Below, in pieces: positions 17,392 to 26,469 of a stretch of DNA of 46,349 nt. The notes beneath the pieces were generated by a model. The model ran no database searches. It saw only the letters and a program-made list of their open reading frames with translations, and was not told where the DNA came from. Positions within the stretch are counted from its first letter, which is position 1, and every line of letters begins with the position of its first letter. This stretch comes from Blastocatellia bacterium (GTDB lineage Bacteria > Acidobacteriota > Blastocatellia > RBC074): assembly GCA_016789725.1 (NCBI GenBank), contig JAEUQN010000033.1, positions 1 to 46,349 of the forward strand, given 5' to 3'. Position numbers and translations under genes: made by a program.

Positions 17392-18684
17392 TCAGAGGAG
17401 TGTTTGTGTTCGCGCAATGATGTCAGCCTCATTGAGCGTTTGTAAGTGCCGATCTCGCATCACGATTTGCCCATCAATCAGGACCGTTTCGACGTCGCTT
17501 GCCTGTGCCGAATAGACGATTGTCGAGACTAAATCGGGTTGCGGCGAACTGTGCAATTGATTGAGATTGAGCAGGATCAAATCCGCTTTTTTGCCAATCT
17601 CGATGCTGCCGATTTCGTCACTCAGCCCCAGTGCTTTGGCTCCTTCAATCGTTGCCATCCGCAGCGCAGTCAACGCTGGAACCGCTTGCGGGCCGCATCG
17701 AACTTTTTGCAACAAGGTTGCCGTGCGCATCTCGATGAACTGGTCCAGCCGATTGTTGCACGGTGCGCCATCAGCTCCGAGCGACACCGAAATCCCACGT
17801 TCCAGCATTTCGTTGATTGGTGCGATGCCGGAACCCAATTTCAAATTCGAGGAAGGGCAATGCGCGACCTTCGTTTCTGTTTGCTGCAAAATCGTCATTT
17901 CATTTTCGTCCAACCAAATGCAATGCGCCAATACTACGTGCGGGGCGGTCAGTCCGACTGCCTGCAAATAGCTAATATTTCGCAAGCCCGTATTTTGTTC
18001 GACCAACGCGATTTCGTCGCGGTTTTCGGATGCGTGCGTGTGAACCAGCACGCGACGTTCACGCGACAACCGCGCGACTTGTTCCAATAATTCGCGGGTA
18101 CAACTGACGGCAAAGCGAGGTGCGAAGCAGGCCTGAATTCGTCCGTTGGCCGCGCCGTGCCAATGTTCAATCAATCTGACCGCTTCGGCGAGTGAGGCGT
18201 CAGTTTTTTCCTGTAAGGCTTCCGGTACATCGGCACCTGCGTCCATCAAACATTTGCCCACCGTGGCCCGAAAGCCGGACTCCTCGACGACGCGAAATAC
18301 TTCATCCGTATGATTGACGGTTTCCATTGTCAGCGCACAGGTCGTTCCGCCGCGAATCAGTTCTGCGATCCCCAGTTGGGCTGAGAGTCGCAAGGATTCT
18401 GCTGTATGTGCTGCTTCCAGTGGCCAAATGCGTTGCTTGAGCCAGTCAATTAACGCCAGGTCATCTGCTGCGCCGCGAAACAACGTCTGACACAAATGAA
18501 TATGCGTTTGTACGAAGCCGGGCAGCAACACGCGTCCGCTGGCATCCAGGATTTCGTCGGCTTCCGTGGCCTTGTCAAAGGCTGCGATGCGTCCATCAAC
18601 AATCAAGACATCACCTGTGAAGATGCCGTTGTCAGCATCTATTGTGATGACGGTTGCGTTTTTGATGAGCAGTGAGTTTCCCAT
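17392..18684 (-). CDS. Amidohydrolase, MTA/SAH (or 5'-deoxyadenosine) deaminase-like
   Basis: 430 residues of the TRZ/ATZ amidohydrolase family. Metal ligands are visible: HIH at about residues 61-63 in [15 protein letters not shown], the His of HTHASE, the His of VLAHCIWL and the Asp of [10 protein letters not shown]. The order and the motifs match the MtaD group, which deaminates 5'-methylthioadenosine, S-adenosylhomocysteine or 5'-deoxyadenosine; other purine or triazine deaminases of the family cannot be excluded. The ATG lies two bases after the hpnA stop, so it is the third gene of an operon with hpnG and hpnA. HpnG removes adenine from adenosylhopane, so a nucleoside-handling enzyme here makes metabolic sense, but the link is inferred from the operon only. 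Confidence 0.85.
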   Translation of the reverse strand: MGNSLLIKNATVITIDADNGIFTGDVLIVDGRIAAFDKATEADEILDASGRVLLPGFVQTHIHLCQTLFRGAADDLALIDWLKQRIWPLEAAHTAESLRLSAQLGIAELIRGGTTCALTMETVNHTDEVFRVVEESGFRATVGKCLMDAGADVPEALQEKTDASLAEAVRLIEHWHGAANGRIQACFAPRFAVSCTRELLEQVARLSRERRVLVHTHASENRDEIALVEQNTGLRNISYLQAVGLTAPHVVLAHCIWLDENEMTILQQTETKVAHCPSSNLKLGSGIAPINEMLERGISVSLGADGAPCNNRLDQFIEMRTATLLQKVRCGPQAVPALTALRMATIEGAKALGLSDEIGSIEIGKKADLILLNLNQLHSSPQPDLVSTIVYSAQASDVETVLIDGQIVMRDRHLQTLNEADIIARTQTLL

Positions 18685-18686
18685 AA

Positions 18687-19673
18687 TTACACGTAGCCAT
18701 TGGCTTCAAACCAGTTTATGGCCTTCGTCATCGCGCCTTCAATCGGGCTTTGTGGCAAGCCCAGTTCGCGTACAGCTTTGGTGGAATCGTAATACATCGC
18801 GTGTTGTGACATCTGGACTGAGTAGTACGAAACCTGCGGCGTCTTGCCGAAGTAGCGCGCCAGAATCTTTTCATCTACAACGGCCACGGTCAGTGGCAGC
18901 CAATGCGGCACTGCAAATTTTGGCGCGGGTTTGCCCGTGATGGTTGCGAGCAATTGCAGCATTTCCTGGAGCGTTACATTACGATGGCCCAAAATATAGC
19001 GTTCTCCTCGTCGCCCTTTTTGCCAGGCCAAAAGATGACCGCGCGCCACGTCTTCGACATCAATCAAATTCAGCCCGGTGTGAACGTACGCTGGCATGCG
19101 ATCCTGCAAAAAACGCAGGATGATTTCTCCGGTAGGGGTGGGTTTTATGTCAAACGCTCCAATGGGTGTTGAGGGATTCACGATCACGACATCCAATCCA
19201 TTTTGGGCGGCTTGGAGGGCGGCTTGTTCGCCCAGGAACTTTGATTTTTTATAATCGCTGACGAGTGATTCGACCGTGGTTTGCGAGGCTTCTGTTGCGC
19301 GGGTTCCTGCTGGCGGGACACCAATTGCTGCGACTGAGCTGGTGTGAATGAATCGTTTGACCCGGGCTTGTTGTGCGGCTTTCAGGATGTTTTCTGTGCC
19401 CGTGACATTCGCGCGATAAATGGCCGCACTATCTTTGATCCAGAGGGAATAATGCGCGGCGACATGAAAGACGACTTCGCACCCGGCAATTTGTTCGGTG
19501 AGTTGTTGGGAGTCATTCAGGTCGCCTTCGACAAATTCAATCGGCAAGCCGTCCAGATTGCGGCGGTCGCTTTGGGGCCGAACTAACGCGCGGACCTGAT
19601 GTCCGTCCGTCAAGAGCAATCGCACTAGGTTGCCACCGATGAAACCTGTTGCGCCCGTGATGAAAGCTTTCAT
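18687..19673 (-). CDS. hpnA: HpnA, hopanoid-associated sugar epimerase
   Basis: 328 residues from [20 protein letters not shown] at 19673; the frame open to 19712 overlaps the previous gene's end. The NAD-binding TGATGFIGG motif, GDLND, the catalytic YKKSK (Tyr-x3-Lys) in [15 protein letters not shown] and the [18 protein letters not shown] phrase identify an extended short-chain dehydrogenase of the HpnA type. Members are encoded in hopanoid gene clusters and are thought to act on the sugar-like side chain of extended hopanoids. It follows hpnG by 35 bp and precedes the deaminase by 2 bp. The squalene-hopene cyclase and the radical SAM enzyme HpnH are not in this window. Confidence 0.9.
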   Translation of the reverse strand: MKAFITGATGFIGGNLVRLLLTDGHQVRALVRPQSDRRNLDGLPIEFVEGDLNDSQQLTEQIAGCEVVFHVAAHYSLWIKDSAAIYRANVTGTENILKAAQQARVKRFIHTSSVAAIGVPPAGTRATEASQTTVESLVSDYKKSKFLGEQAALQAAQNGLDVVIVNPSTPIGAFDIKPTPTGEIILRFLQDRMPAYVHTGLNLIDVEDVARGHLLAWQKGRRGERYILGHRNVTLQEMLQLLATITGKPAPKFAVPHWLPLTVAVVDEKILARYFGKTPQVSYYSVQMSQHAMYYDSTKAVRELGLPQSPIEGAMTKAINWFEANGYV

Positions 19674-19708
19674 AAGGCGATTGTAGCGCAACGGACTGAT
19701 GATACAAC

Positions 19709-20560
19709 TCAACTCCAGGCTTTTCGCGTCAGGGCCATTGCCGTTGTTGGGCGGAGGACGGTTGGTTCGGCGAGCAGGACAAGGCTGGCGGCACGGCGCA
19801 ATACTTTCATCGCTTGAGGTAAGCCCAGGAAAAACTGAATGGCAGCAATGGGGCGCATCAGCATGGAGAGCAGTGCTTTCAAATTATTCATTCGCCCCGC
19901 TGCATCAAAGGCCAGATTGAAATCAGGCGTTTTTTGCATCGCCTCATCCAAAATCACGCGTAACACAATGACCGGTAATCCAAATTGTGTGCCAACCGCG
20001 ATGACGTCGTGACTTTCCATATCCACCGCCGCCGCACCATATGATTCCCCCATTGCCAGTTTTTCGGCGGGCGTCGTCACCATAAAATCCAGCGTCAGCC
20101 CCGCGCCAAAGATACACTTCAATCCCTCTGCCATCAGACGTTGGCGTAGTGATGACGAGACTTGAAAATCGCACACACTGGCTTGATCTGGCGGGCTTGA
20201 TGGATCACTTGGGGGCGGAGTTCCAAATTCCGGGCGAAAAAGAAAACAAGTGTCATAGAAAACGACCTCGCCGGTTTTTAGATTTGGCGACAACGCGCCC
20301 GCCAGACCAATGATGAAGAGCGCATCATATTGGGTTTCGCTTAAATGGGCCGTGAGCTTTTCATGAAACCCCTGTGCGCCGATTTCAGATTGCAGGACGG
20401 TCACAAAATTCCTGCCGACGCGACCGCGACATTGCTTGAGGCCCGGTGCCAGGGTGTTTTCACGTTCTCGCAATTGGCTGGCGACTGCTTTGAATTCAAT
20501 GTCTGCTGCGGTCACGACACAGAGACGGGGAATCGGGATTTGCATAATACTTGAGTTCAT
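19709..20560 (-). CDS. hpnG: HpnG, adenosylhopane nucleosidase/phosphorylase-like
   Basis: About 283 residues; ATG codons at 20560 and 20545 are both possible and neither has a good ribosome binding site. The protein has the purine nucleoside phosphorylase fold signature: FIIGLAGALSPNLKTGEVV, the active-site AVDMESHDVIAVG and the later VILRVILDEA-type segment (VIVLRVILDEAMQKTPDFN). This combination is that of HpnG, which releases adenine from adenosylhopane to give ribosylhopane. The C-terminal extension after residue 225 is typical of the hopanoid group. First gene of hpnG-hpnA-amidohydrolase. An ordinary MTA/SAH nucleosidase is the alternative, less likely given hpnA next door. Confidence 0.87.
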   Translation of the reverse strand: MNSSIMQIPIPRLCVVTAADIEFKAVASQLRERENTLAPGLKQCRGRVGRNFVTVLQSEIGAQGFHEKLTAHLSETQYDALFIIGLAGALSPNLKTGEVVFYDTCFLFRPEFGTPPPSDPSSPPDQASVCDFQVSSSLRQRLMAEGLKCIFGAGLTLDFMVTTPAEKLAMGESYGAAAVDMESHDVIAVGTQFGLPVIVLRVILDEAMQKTPDFNLAFDAAGRMNNLKALLSMLMRPIAAIQFFLGLPQAMKVLRRAASLVLLAEPTVLRPTTAMALTRKAWS

Positions 20561-20708
20561 TGAATTCAAACCCGCTGCCGGAAGGTTTGGTTGTGAGGGC
20601 TGATTAAAAACCTGCTTGTGAGAAAACTACTGATCTGACGACGTTCACCTGCGCCCGCAGAAATGTGATGGTAAAAGATTTCATTGGAAACTGCCAAGGG
20701 CCTAACTT

Positions 20709-21665
20709 TCAGGACGTGTTTTTTAGTAACACTTTGAGCGTTCCGGCGCGGGCCGCGTGTTGCATGGCGGCGACGCCATCGGTGAGCGAATATTCAGCGG
20801 CAATCAGCGGCTCGACATTGATCTGCCCGGTTGCCAGTAGTGCTAGGGCTTTATCAAAACGCCCACAGCGCGAACCGATCACGCTGATTTCATCTACTAC
20901 AATTCGTGACGTATCCAACGTAACTGCGCCGCTGAACGTAGATTTTAAAATAATCGTCCCGCGCGGCCTCACCAATTGAAGTGCGAGTTGTAATCCCGCC
21001 GCCGCGCCACTTGCCTCGACCACAAAATCGAATGGTCGTGTCGCATCCACTTCATTGAGGAGTGTCGTCGTGATGCCTGCTGATGCTGCGAGTTGTAATT
21101 TTTCCGCGTGCTTGCCAATCAATACAAGCTCACATTTCGTCGTGGCCAGCACCCGCGCAATCAATTGCCCCAGCTTGCCGTCGCCAATGACCGCAACACG
21201 GTGCTGCGATGTAATCGTGACTTGATCCAGAATTTCGCACGCCGCTGCTAACGGCTCTGTAAACACTGCCTGCCGATCACTGACTTCATCGGGAACCTTG
21301 AGCAAATTAACGGCGGGCAGGCTTAAATAATCCGCAAACGCGCCATCGCGCCCGACAATGCCAAGCACCGTCCGATTCGCACAATGACGCGGATCACCCG
21401 CCTGACACAAGGCACAGTTTCCACAGCCCGCGTTGATTTCGCCGACCACTCGGCAACCGATTTGCGATGCCTCCGGCGACACTTCGACAATGCCGACAAA
21501 TTCGTGTCCGAGCGTGCCGCTGAAATTCGCATAGCCACGCACGATTTCCAAATCCGTGTTGCATACGCCAGCGGTGGTCACGCGCACCAACGCTTCGCCG
21601 TCGCGGTTGGGCGTGGCAATGTCGCTTAATTGCAGTTGCTGATTTTCAAAACGAAGTGCTTTCAT
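20709..21665 (-). CDS. Zinc-dependent alcohol dehydrogenase (MDR family)
   Basis: 318 residues. Catalytic zinc ligands are Cys about 35 (AGVCNTDLEIVRGY) and the GHEFVG motif; the structural zinc motif CGNCALCQAGDPRHC is complete. The NAD(P)-binding Rossmann motif is VAVIGDGKLGQL. It oxidises an alcohol or sugar alcohol in the cytoplasm; the substrate is not clear, with threonine- or sorbitol-dehydrogenase-like enzymes as the nearest types. The ATG overlaps the TGA of the TPR gene (ATGA), so the two are translationally coupled. The end of the gene is followed by about 150 bp without a recognised terminator before hpnG. Confidence 0.9.
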   Translation of the reverse strand: MKALRFENQQLQLSDIATPNRDGEALVRVTTAGVCNTDLEIVRGYANFSGTLGHEFVGIVEVSPEASQIGCRVVGEINAGCGNCALCQAGDPRHCANRTVLGIVGRDGAFADYLSLPAVNLLKVPDEVSDRQAVFTEPLAAACEILDQVTITSQHRVAVIGDGKLGQLIARVLATTKCELVLIGKHAEKLQLAASAGITTTLLNEVDATRPFDFVVEASGAAAGLQLALQLVRPRGTIILKSTFSGAVTLDTSRIVVDEISVIGSRCGRFDKALALLATGQINVEPLIAAEYSLTDGVAAMQHAARAGTLKVLLKNTS

Positions 21666-22462
21666 TTGCTGAGTAATTGTTTGGCCTCGTCCTGCGCTTC
21701 GCGCTGAATGCGGGTGGTCGGAGTCGCTTTGATGACTTCTTCAAGCAAGCGGCGTGCATCGTCTTTGCGGCCTGCGTCTTTGTACGCCTTCGACAGCGCG
21801 ACCTTCAAATCCAGATTCTCCGGCGCGACTTTTAACCCTTGTTCGTATTGCGTAATGGCGCGTTTTTTATTGCCGCCCATCACGCCGGGCAATTCACGGT
21901 CAATTTCGCCAAGCGCCAGATACGCATTCCCGTTTTCGTAAGCGTCATTCAGTTTCACCACCGTCTGCATTCCAGCGCGAATCTTTTTAATCATGGAGAG
22001 GGCTTTCAGGTCGCCCAGCAATTGCGATTTGTCGCTGACGGTTTGCGCTTTGCCGCCATAGCTTGCCGCAAGCCAGAAATGGCCTTCGACCGAGTTCGGC
22101 TGCGCTTTAATCGCGCGCTGCGAAAGGGCAATGCCTTTTTCATAATGCTTGAGCTTTTCCTCTTTCGGGCCAAAATCTCCAATGTAATAGGCCGCCCGCG
22201 CCGCCCGCCAAAGCAGGTCATAATTCTTGCCATTGGTCGCCAGCGCGCTTTCCAAAATCACCAGTGCCTGTTGATCCTGATTTGGCGCATCCCCACGTGA
22301 AAACAAGCGGTCGGCATCACCAATCGGGTCTTTACTGATGGGTGTTGCACTCGCTGCTTTCACCGCAACTCCTTGCCCCGAAGCCTTGGACGAGGTCTGT
22401 GCCAGCGCAAAAGAGGTCAGCCACAAAACCGTTCCTGAAAGAAGAAACAATGATTTCTGCAT
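21662..22462 (-). CDS. Exported TPR-repeat protein
   Basis: 266 residues from the ATG at 22462, which gives a clean signal peptide (MQKSLFLLSGTVLWLTSFALAQ). The longer frame reaches back toward the tRNA and is not supported. Several TPR helices are visible, for instance YDLLWRAARAAYYIG, HYEKGIALSQRAIKAQPNSVEGHFWLAASYGG, AITQYEQGLKVAPENLDLKVALSKAYKDAGRKDDARRLLEEVI in outline. TPR proteins of this kind act as periplasmic or surface scaffolds; the partner is unknown. Its stop overlaps the start of the alcohol dehydrogenase, though the two proteins have no obvious functional link. Confidence 0.85.
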   Translation of the reverse strand: MQKSLFLLSGTVLWLTSFALAQTSSKASGQGVAVKAASATPISKDPIGDADRLFSRGDAPNQDQQALVILESALATNGKNYDLLWRAARAAYYIGDFGPKEEKLKHYEKGIALSQRAIKAQPNSVEGHFWLAASYGGKAQTVSDKSQLLGDLKALSMIKKIRAGMQTVVKLNDAYENGNAYLALGEIDRELPGVMGGNKKRAITQYEQGLKVAPENLDLKVALSKAYKDAGRKDDARRLLEEVIKATPTTRIQREAQDEAKQLLSK

Positions 22463-22528
22463 ACCCCTAAAAACTAACAACCTGAGTGGCGTTTCGCAAG
22501 CGGCGATAGACCAATTTGGCAGACACTT

Positions 22529-22556
22529 TTGCAAAACAGGCAGGCCTATGTATAAT
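22529..22556 (+). promoter_or_regulatory. Promoter of tRNA-Pro
   Basis: A perfect -10 box TATAAT (22551-22556) preceded at 16 bp by TTGCAA (22529-22534), four of six matches to the -35 consensus. The tRNA begins 14 bp after the -10 box. Confidence 0.75.
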
Positions 22557-22569
22557 GCCCCAGCCTTGT

Positions 22570-22645
22570 CGGGGCGTAGCGCAGCTGGTAGCGCACCTGG
22601 TTTGGGACCAGGGGGTCGGGAGTTCGAATCTCTCCGCCCCGACCA
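22570..22645 (+). tRNA. tRNA-Pro (anticodon TGG)
   Basis: A complete 76-base cloverleaf: acceptor stem CGGGGCG/CGCCCCG, D stem GCGC/GCGC, anticodon stem CCTGG/CCAGG with loop TTTGGGA (anticodon TGG at 22603-22605), T stem GGGAG/CTCTC with loop TTCGAAT, discriminator A and encoded CCA. It lies at the boundary between chromosomal genes and the transfer island, so its 3' half is the likely integration site. Confidence 0.97.
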
Positions 22646-22963
22646 AGTTAATTGCTATTATTTCAATCACTTATGAAATAGGTGCTCAGCCGCGCTTACT
22701 AGAGTGTCCCACATTGAGTCCCACAATCGCCTAAAAAAATACGCTCGTTTCTATCCGCAGAAATTTTGTTTTGGGGATGCCAAAATCAATCTGGCTGCTA
22801 AAAAGAGAGAGCTTGAAGTGATTTTTATGGAGATGCTGGCAGTAAATTTTGGTTACCTGGAAGCTGTGGCCGCCTGACAAAAACGCTGTGGTGCGCTGCC
22901 AGGAGACTCTGGTTTTGCTTGGGGCTGTTGAGGTGCGGTTGCGAGAGGAGCAGCGAAGGGGAT
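22646..22963. other. Island left flank, no gene recognised
   Basis: About 320 bp between the tRNA and a hairpin. A 57-codon frame (22704-22877, from a GTG) is open but resembles nothing I know, and no integrase remnant could be read in any frame. GTCCCACAATGxGTCCCAC-like duplicated wording occurs at about 22705-22727 (GTCCCACATTGAGTCCCACA). Confidence 0.4.
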
Positions 22964-23001
22964 GGCAACGCGCCTTGTCGAACCTAACAAGGCGCGTTGC
23001 C
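22964..23001 (+). terminator. Perfect 15-bp hairpin followed by T-rich tract
   Basis: GGCAACGCGCCTTGT and ACAAGGCGCGTTGCC are exact inverted copies with an 8-base loop. On the plus strand the stem is followed by GTTTATTTTAT, so it could stop transcription coming from the tRNA side. It lies 7 bp after the stop of the excisionase-like gene on the other strand, where no T-run follows, so its role for that operon is less certain. Confidence 0.65.
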
Positions 23002-23008
23002 GTTTATT

Positions 23009-23350
23009 TTATATTCTGCTGGTTTTCCCACCTGCTTCGAGCCAGGGAATCAAGTGTTGACCACCATTACAGATCACACGTCGGCCCACTCGGTAACATT
23101 TCAAATGCCCGCTCTCAAGCGCGCGCCAAATGGTGATGGCAGCAACACCAATTGCCATTGCAGCTTCAGGAACAGTGTAATTTCGGAAAGGCTCAAGTAG
23201 CGGGCGATCATTCTCTCGGCGTTGAGTTATGGAAGGCGGACTTACCGTGGGAGTTTGGCTGGAATCAATGGACGATGAGATAGAAAGCTGATTTCCCTCC
23301 TTATTTTCGACCGTCTCATTCAGTTTTGCAAAGTAAGCCTTTATTGACAT
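23009..23350 (-). CDS. Excisionase-type helix-turn-helix DNA-binding protein
   Basis: 113 residues with AGGAG nine bases before the ATG. The first 55 residues are polar and probably disordered. The C-terminal half, YTVPEAAMAIGVAAITIWRALESG followed by HLKCYRVGRRVI, is the MerR/Xis-like winged HTH (HTH_17) found in excisionases and plasmid or ICE regulators. It is the last gene of the minus-strand virB2-virB6 operon and the one nearest the tRNA attachment site, where excisionase genes usually sit. It may direct excision or control the transfer genes; the sequence alone does not separate these roles. Confidence 0.82.
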   Translation of the reverse strand: MSIKAYFAKLNETVENKEGNQLSISSSIDSSQTPTVSPPSITQRRENDRPLLEPFRNYTVPEAAMAIGVAAITIWRALESGHLKCYRVGRRVICNGGQHLIPWLEAGGKTSRI

Positions 23351-23387
23351 AGTGATGGCTCCTGTTAGTTTCTATACCTATTGAATC

Positions 23388-25430
23388 CTAGTACCGCATT
23401 GTCAGAGCCTGTTCTGCCCGTCGGGCAATATCCCGGCTCAGGGTCGTGACGATCTGTGACATTTGCTCGATCTTGACGGCTTTGAGTCCCGATAACTTCA
23501 CAACCTCGGCAGCCTTCAATGCGCCTGCTAGTTGCAGTTGATTGGCTTTCAGGTTGAGTTGATAGGCGGAATTGACGCCTTGCACTTGTTGCTGATACCC
23601 GCGCTCCACGCCTCCGGCTGCTAAGTCTCGATGGGCTTTGGCGGCAGCGATATTCGCAGTCGCCTGTTGCTCCGCGATTTTGCTGGCTTCCTGCGCGTAA
23701 CGGTCAGCGGCTCCAATCCGCATCTGTGCGGTCGTCTCGTAGTTTTCGAGATTGTTGGTGCGTGCGTGTCGCACATTGCCGACGCGCGCGTCAGTCATCG
23801 TGTCGGTGATCAAGGTTTCATTGATGGCGCGCGCAGGTGCCGTCATCATTTTGGCGGCATCACGCACGGCTGGTAAGAGCGGCAGCGATTGACCTCCCAT
23901 AGAAGAAACGGCCCCAGCCCCGTGATCCACCCAATCCATTGAGCGATTGGCAAAGGTGTTGAGGTTGCGTTCATCCTGACTGATGCGCACATCGCTCTCT
24001 GTTTGCTTGCTCTGGATCGTGGTTTGTTGTTGCCCGAACATTTTGTCGGTTTGAACGCTGGCGACTTGCTGGACACGAGATTGCTCAATCAGACCGAGGG
24101 TCGCGCTGCGCTGTGCTTGTGCCATCTGCGTGGACATGGCGTACCCGCCCGCGATTGCGCCGAGGGATTGCGAACGACTCGCCGCAGCGGATTGCATCCC
24201 CAGGATTTGCTGTGCCCGGCTCGTGACATTGCTGGCGTCTCGACTCGCCGTCGCACGGGTTTGTTCGGCTTGATACTGCCCTTCAATGCGTGTTTCTGCC
24301 GCTTGCCGTTGCAACGCTGTGCCGTATTTGATCCCCGCGATTTCCAAGCCCGTCGCTGCAAATGCGCCCATCCAGCCCGACGCTGTCGTCGAGACCGCTT
24401 CAAAGATTTGCCCGAACGCCAGCTTGTAGCTGATGTACGGAGACGCCAGTAAGAGAAGCGAACTAAGCATCATCAGAATCATGACGATGATGCAGGCATA
24501 AACGGCTTGTGTAATCCGCGCCGGATCGCCCGTGATCACGCCGTTTTCATCCAATGAAAAAATGCCCGTCGCCGGACTGATGATGGTGAAAGCCAAATTC
24601 CCGGCGCTGTACACCGCCAAACCGAGAATGTGACTCACGAGTGGCGTCACCATCGTGAAGACGCCTGCACTCCACGCAAACGGATAGGAGATGCGCTGCG
24701 CCAGCGTGCGATCAATGGCGAGCGCAATCGCGAAAGGCGCAAACAAGCGCAGCGCAATCGTCAGCAACGCACTCAGCAGGGCCAGAAATAACTGCGCGAA
24801 TTCGAGCAGAAACCGCCCCAGCGTCACCCCAATGAAAATATTGGCGAGATTCCACGAGGAGACATCCAACAGTTTGGTGATGTCGCGGAAGTTCGTGTTT
24901 TCGCTCGTGATCGCGCCAATGGCTTCGTCCGGGTTATTGGCAACGGCTTTGACGATGAACATCCCTTCGGTGAACTTCTGGTAGTTCGTGTTGAATTCGA
25001 GTTCTGCATCCCAAAAGACCTTACGGAATTCGGTAACGTTGATGATGTCATAGCCAATCTGACTCGCCGTGTTGATGATCGTGCGCCCTGTGCCAAAGAG
25101 CGTGAAGATGACGCCCAGCCGAATACACCACCAGAACAGGTCTTTGCCCGCGCCGTCATTTTCGCGGAAGAGTCGCGCGAACGACAGCATCATCACAATG
25201 ACCGAGAGCCAGAAGGCGAAATTCTCCAGTCCCTCGACGAGCGGGCTTTCAATGACTTCCTGCAATTTGGGCAACAGCTTTTCCGCCACCAAGACCAGAT
25301 TGACGAGCGGATCGCCGGGATCATTGCCGGGCGGCGCTTGTGCCCAGAGCGGTGTAACGAATACGAGGAGGAAGAACAGCGGCCAAGCAGGGCGCAAATA
25401 TTGGCGTCGTGTCTTATGGTTGTTGTGCAT
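23388..25430 (-). CDS. virB6: VirB6/TrbL-like inner-membrane channel protein
   Basis: 680 residues. A signal-like hydrophobic N-terminus is followed by several membrane segments, for example FAFWLSVIVMMLSFARLF, LFLALLSALLTIALRLFAPFAIALA, and VYACIIVMILMMLSSLLLLASPYI. Residues about 345-680 form a long, soluble, Ala/Gln-rich region predicted as coiled coil. This layout fits VirB6/TrbL, the polytopic protein that forms part of the inner-membrane pore of conjugation systems. The start overlaps the end of the VirB5-like gene by 17 bp, and the excisionase-like gene follows after 37 bp. The length exceeds classical VirB6 (about 300 residues) because of the C-terminal tail, as in extended VirB6 and TrbL proteins. 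The assignment rests on topology and gene order. Confidence 0.8.
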   Translation of the reverse strand: MHNNHKTRRQYLRPAWPLFFLLVFVTPLWAQAPPGNDPGDPLVNLVLVAEKLLPKLQEVIESPLVEGLENFAFWLSVIVMMLSFARLFRENDGAGKDLFWWCIRLGVIFTLFGTGRTIINTASQIGYDIINVTEFRKVFWDAELEFNTNYQKFTEGMFIVKAVANNPDEAIGAITSENTNFRDITKLLDVSSWNLANIFIGVTLGRFLLEFAQLFLALLSALLTIALRLFAPFAIALAIDRTLAQRISYPFAWSAGVFTMVTPLVSHILGLAVYSAGNLAFTIISPATGIFSLDENGVITGDPARITQAVYACIIVMILMMLSSLLLLASPYISYKLAFGQIFEAVSTTASGWMGAFAATGLEIAGIKYGTALQRQAAETRIEGQYQAEQTRATASRDASNVTSRAQQILGMQSAAASRSQSLGAIAGGYAMSTQMAQAQRSATLGLIEQSRVQQVASVQTDKMFGQQQTTIQSKQTESDVRISQDERNLNTFANRSMDWVDHGAGAVSSMGGQSLPLLPAVRDAAKMMTAPARAINETLITDTMTDARVGNVRHARTNNLENYETTAQMRIGAADRYAQEASKIAEQQATANIAAAKAHRDLAAGGVERGYQQQVQGVNSAYQLNLKANQLQLAGALKAAEVVKLSGLKAVKIEQMSQIVTTLSRDIARRAEQALTMRY

Positions 25431-26301
25431 TGGCTAAATTCTCCCGCAGTTTGAGGGTGGCTTCGGCAATGCCGCGCCAGGCTTGGTTCATCTGGTAAAT
25501 GTTGCGTCCGAAGTGCAGCCGTTCCTCTTCCATTTTGTAAATGGCTTCCGCACGTTTGACTTTGGCGTCAAAGAGACGGCTGACTTCGGCTTCGGTGCGT
25601 GCGGCTTTCTCTTCCAGCTTGGCGAGTTCAAAGGACAACTGCTCCATATCCCGATCCTTGTCGGTGCAAGCCTCACAATTCTTCAGTTGCTCCAGTTCTT
25701 CTTTTTTCGCCGTGATGTGCGCCGCCATCTCTGCGAGTTGTTCGGCTTCGCGTTGATGGTCGTATTCCAAGCGCTCTAGCTGATTGTCCATCTTCTTGAG
25801 CCGCTCAAATTCGGCTTCCGTATCCTGTGCCGTGCGACCAATGCCATAGCGCAAATACTCGGCGAAATCGCGTTTGTCGGCGGCTGGGTCAAAGACGCCA
25901 TTCTTGAGCCGCTGCGCGATGTTGAGGACTGCTTTGGCGGCTCCCGTGACAAGATTGACGAGTTGATTCTTGACGCGAAACACAAGGCGTACAGCTTGTC
26001 CCCAATAGCTCAGAAACCGGCGCATCTGACGTTCATTGGCGAGCGCATCGTCCACCGTTTTCAGAATGCCCTGGAGGTTGGTCAACTGCCCGACAGCATT
26101 TTCATACATTTGTGTGTACTGCCGCACGGTTTCCAGCCAGCGATTGAATTCTTCCAGTTTTTTGGTGACTTGAAAGGTGTAATTGGCGGGATCAAACACC
26201 GTCCATTGTGCGTGCGCAGGCGTCGGCAGCAAGAGCGCCGCCAGGACAAAACCGAGTACAAATGATTTGAGTGTTGTTGTGGTAGTAGTGGGATTGTTCA
26301 T
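25414..26301 (-). CDS. virB5: VirB5/TrbJ-like periplasmic protein
   Basis: 295 residues from the ATG at 26301, with AAGGA before it; the frame open to 26367 runs into a palindromic element. A signal peptide (LKSFVLGFVLAALLLPTPAHA) is followed by WTVFDPANYTFQVTKKLEEFNRWLETVRQYTQMYENAVGQLTNLQ, the typical opening of TrbJ/VirB5 proteins. A long central coiled coil (residues about 165-260) contains two cysteines in KNCEACTDKD. These proteins assist pilus assembly at the cell surface. Gene order virB4-virB5-virB6 agrees. Confidence 0.85.
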   Translation of the reverse strand: MNNPTTTTTTLKSFVLGFVLAALLLPTPAHAQWTVFDPANYTFQVTKKLEEFNRWLETVRQYTQMYENAVGQLTNLQGILKTVDDALANERQMRRFLSYWGQAVRLVFRVKNQLVNLVTGAAKAVLNIAQRLKNGVFDPAADKRDFAEYLRYGIGRTAQDTEAEFERLKKMDNQLERLEYDHQREAEQLAEMAAHITAKKEELEQLKNCEACTDKDRDMEQLSFELAKLEEKAARTEAEVSRLFDAKVKRAEAIYKMEEERLHFGRNIYQMNQAWRGIAEATLKLRENLANAQQP

Positions 26302-26317
26302 GGATTCCTTTCTGTTT

Positions 26318-26469
26318 GCACCACGGAGGACACGGAGGGCACAGAGTTTTTTTGACAGGATTGACAAGATTTACTCAGGATTTACATGCAAAATCATGTC
26401 AATCTTGTCAGCAATCTTGTGAATCCTGTCTGGCTTTTCTCCGTGTCCTGCGGTGCTCTCTGTGGTTTC
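26318..26469. repeat. CACGGAG palindromic element, copy 2 (nested)
   Basis: Outer arms CCACGGAGGACACGG... (from 26318) and ...CCGTGTCCTGCGGTG...TGTGGTTTC (to 26469) flank an inner inverted repeat in which GACAGGATTGACAAGATT (about 26354) pairs with AATCTTGTGAATCCTGTC (about 26413). The whole 150 bp can fold into one long stem. It fills the virB4-virB5 interval: one end touches the virB4 stop codon and the other lies 17 bp before the virB5 start. Confidence 0.85.

Noticed and set aside
22704..22877. A 57-codon frame just after the tRNA, possibly an integrase remnant
   Set aside because: The translation shows no tyrosine-recombinase motif (R..HxxR..Y) and no ribosome binding site.
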